NCBI GenBank assembly: GCA_016919565.1
Contig: JACXTO010000025.1
Span: 1-5,473, forward strand
Direction: 5' to 3'
Source: Methanomassiliicoccaceae archaeon
GTDB taxonomy: Archaea; Thermoplasmatota; Thermoplasmata; Methanomassiliicoccales; UBA472
DNA: 5,473 nucleotides
Part shown: positions 5,407-5,473 of the stretch, piece by piece
Numbering within the stretch: the first letter of the stretch is position 1
How the letters are laid out: every line of letters begins with the position of its first letter
The notes under the pieces: model-generated
What the model was told of the DNA's origin: nothing
What the model saw: only the letters and a program-made list of their open reading frames with translations
The model's database searches: none
Position numbers and translations under genes: made by a program

Positions 5407-5473
5407 ATGAACCAGAAGCTGAAGGATTCCTTGAAAGCATGCCAGGCGCTGCAATTCGGCGATTTCACGCTCG
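5407..5473 (+). CDS. pyrE: Orotate phosphoribosyltransferase, N-terminal fragment
   Basis: Only 22 codons are inside the window, reading MNQKLKDSLKACQALQFGDF followed by TL. The amphipathic first helix ending in a short L-x-F-GDFTL segment is typical of the N-terminus of archaeal and bacterial orotate phosphoribosyltransferases, where it is normally followed by a TSG/ASG-type substrate-binding segment. The enzyme joins orotate to PRPP to form OMP in pyrimidine synthesis. AAGGAG at 5391-5396, inside the end of carS, sits ten bases before the ATG and supports this start. The PRPP-binding motif is outside the window, so the call rests on the N-terminal pattern and on my recollection that carS and pyrE are often adjacent in archaea. 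Confidence 0.75.
   Translation, partial: MNQKLKDSLKACQALQFGDFTL

Noticed and set aside
1..5473. CRISPR array, insertion sequence or prophage remnants
   Set aside because: There are no regularly spaced repeats, terminal inverted repeats with transposase motifs, or integrase-like products. The genes are mostly housekeeping and of even composition.

Overview
The window looks like chromosomal DNA of a GC-rich archaeon. Three things point that way: a CDP-archaeol synthase (ether-lipid synthesis), a complete archaeal XPD/Rad3-type iron-sulfur helicase, and archaeal promoter architecture (AT-rich TATA-like boxes 25-40 bases before starts, Shine-Dalgarno sites on some genes, apparently leaderless starts on others). 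The gene set and the conserved hypothetical protein at 2300-2812 suggest Thermoplasmatota, possibly a Methanomassiliicoccales-like methanogen. That placement comes from recalled family resemblance, not from a search.

Layout. Bases 1-1779 (+ strand) carry the end of a class V aminotransferase overlapped by a long-form D-3-phosphoglycerate dehydrogenase (serA), probably one serine-biosynthesis operon. It ends in a hairpin plus T-rich tract. Converging on it with only 9 bases between the stop codons is a small MTH1187/YkoF-type thiamine-binding protein (1789-2091, - strand). A 208-base AT-rich divergent promoter region (2092-2299) separates that gene from a 170-residue conserved hypothetical protein (2300-2812, + strand). 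The region holds one TATA-like box per direction, an 8-base inverted repeat around the + strand box, and direct repeats of a TTTCGAAT-type element. After a hairpin-bearing gap comes the XPD helicase (2895-4793), then carS (4836-5405) with the first 22 codons of pyrE (5407 to the window end) directly behind it.

How they work together. The aminotransferase and serA would carry out consecutive steps of serine synthesis. carS makes the CDP-activated archaeol lipid precursor, and pyrE belongs to pyrimidine synthesis; the two look co-transcribed but do not share a pathway. The helicase and the hypothetical gene each appear to have their own transcription signals.

Most notable. The helicase has a Walker A motif reading GTGTGK-Ile instead of GTGTGK-Thr/Ser, with all other helicase motifs and the Fe-S cysteines intact. 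The hypothetical gene has a strong hairpin early in its coding region that would bury a perfect Shine-Dalgarno-like sequence, a winged-helix-like pattern in its predicted protein, and operator-like repeats in its promoter. I saw no mobile element, CRISPR array or RNA gene, and I see no convincing evidence of a wholly new system. There is no gene-free stretch over 300 bases.
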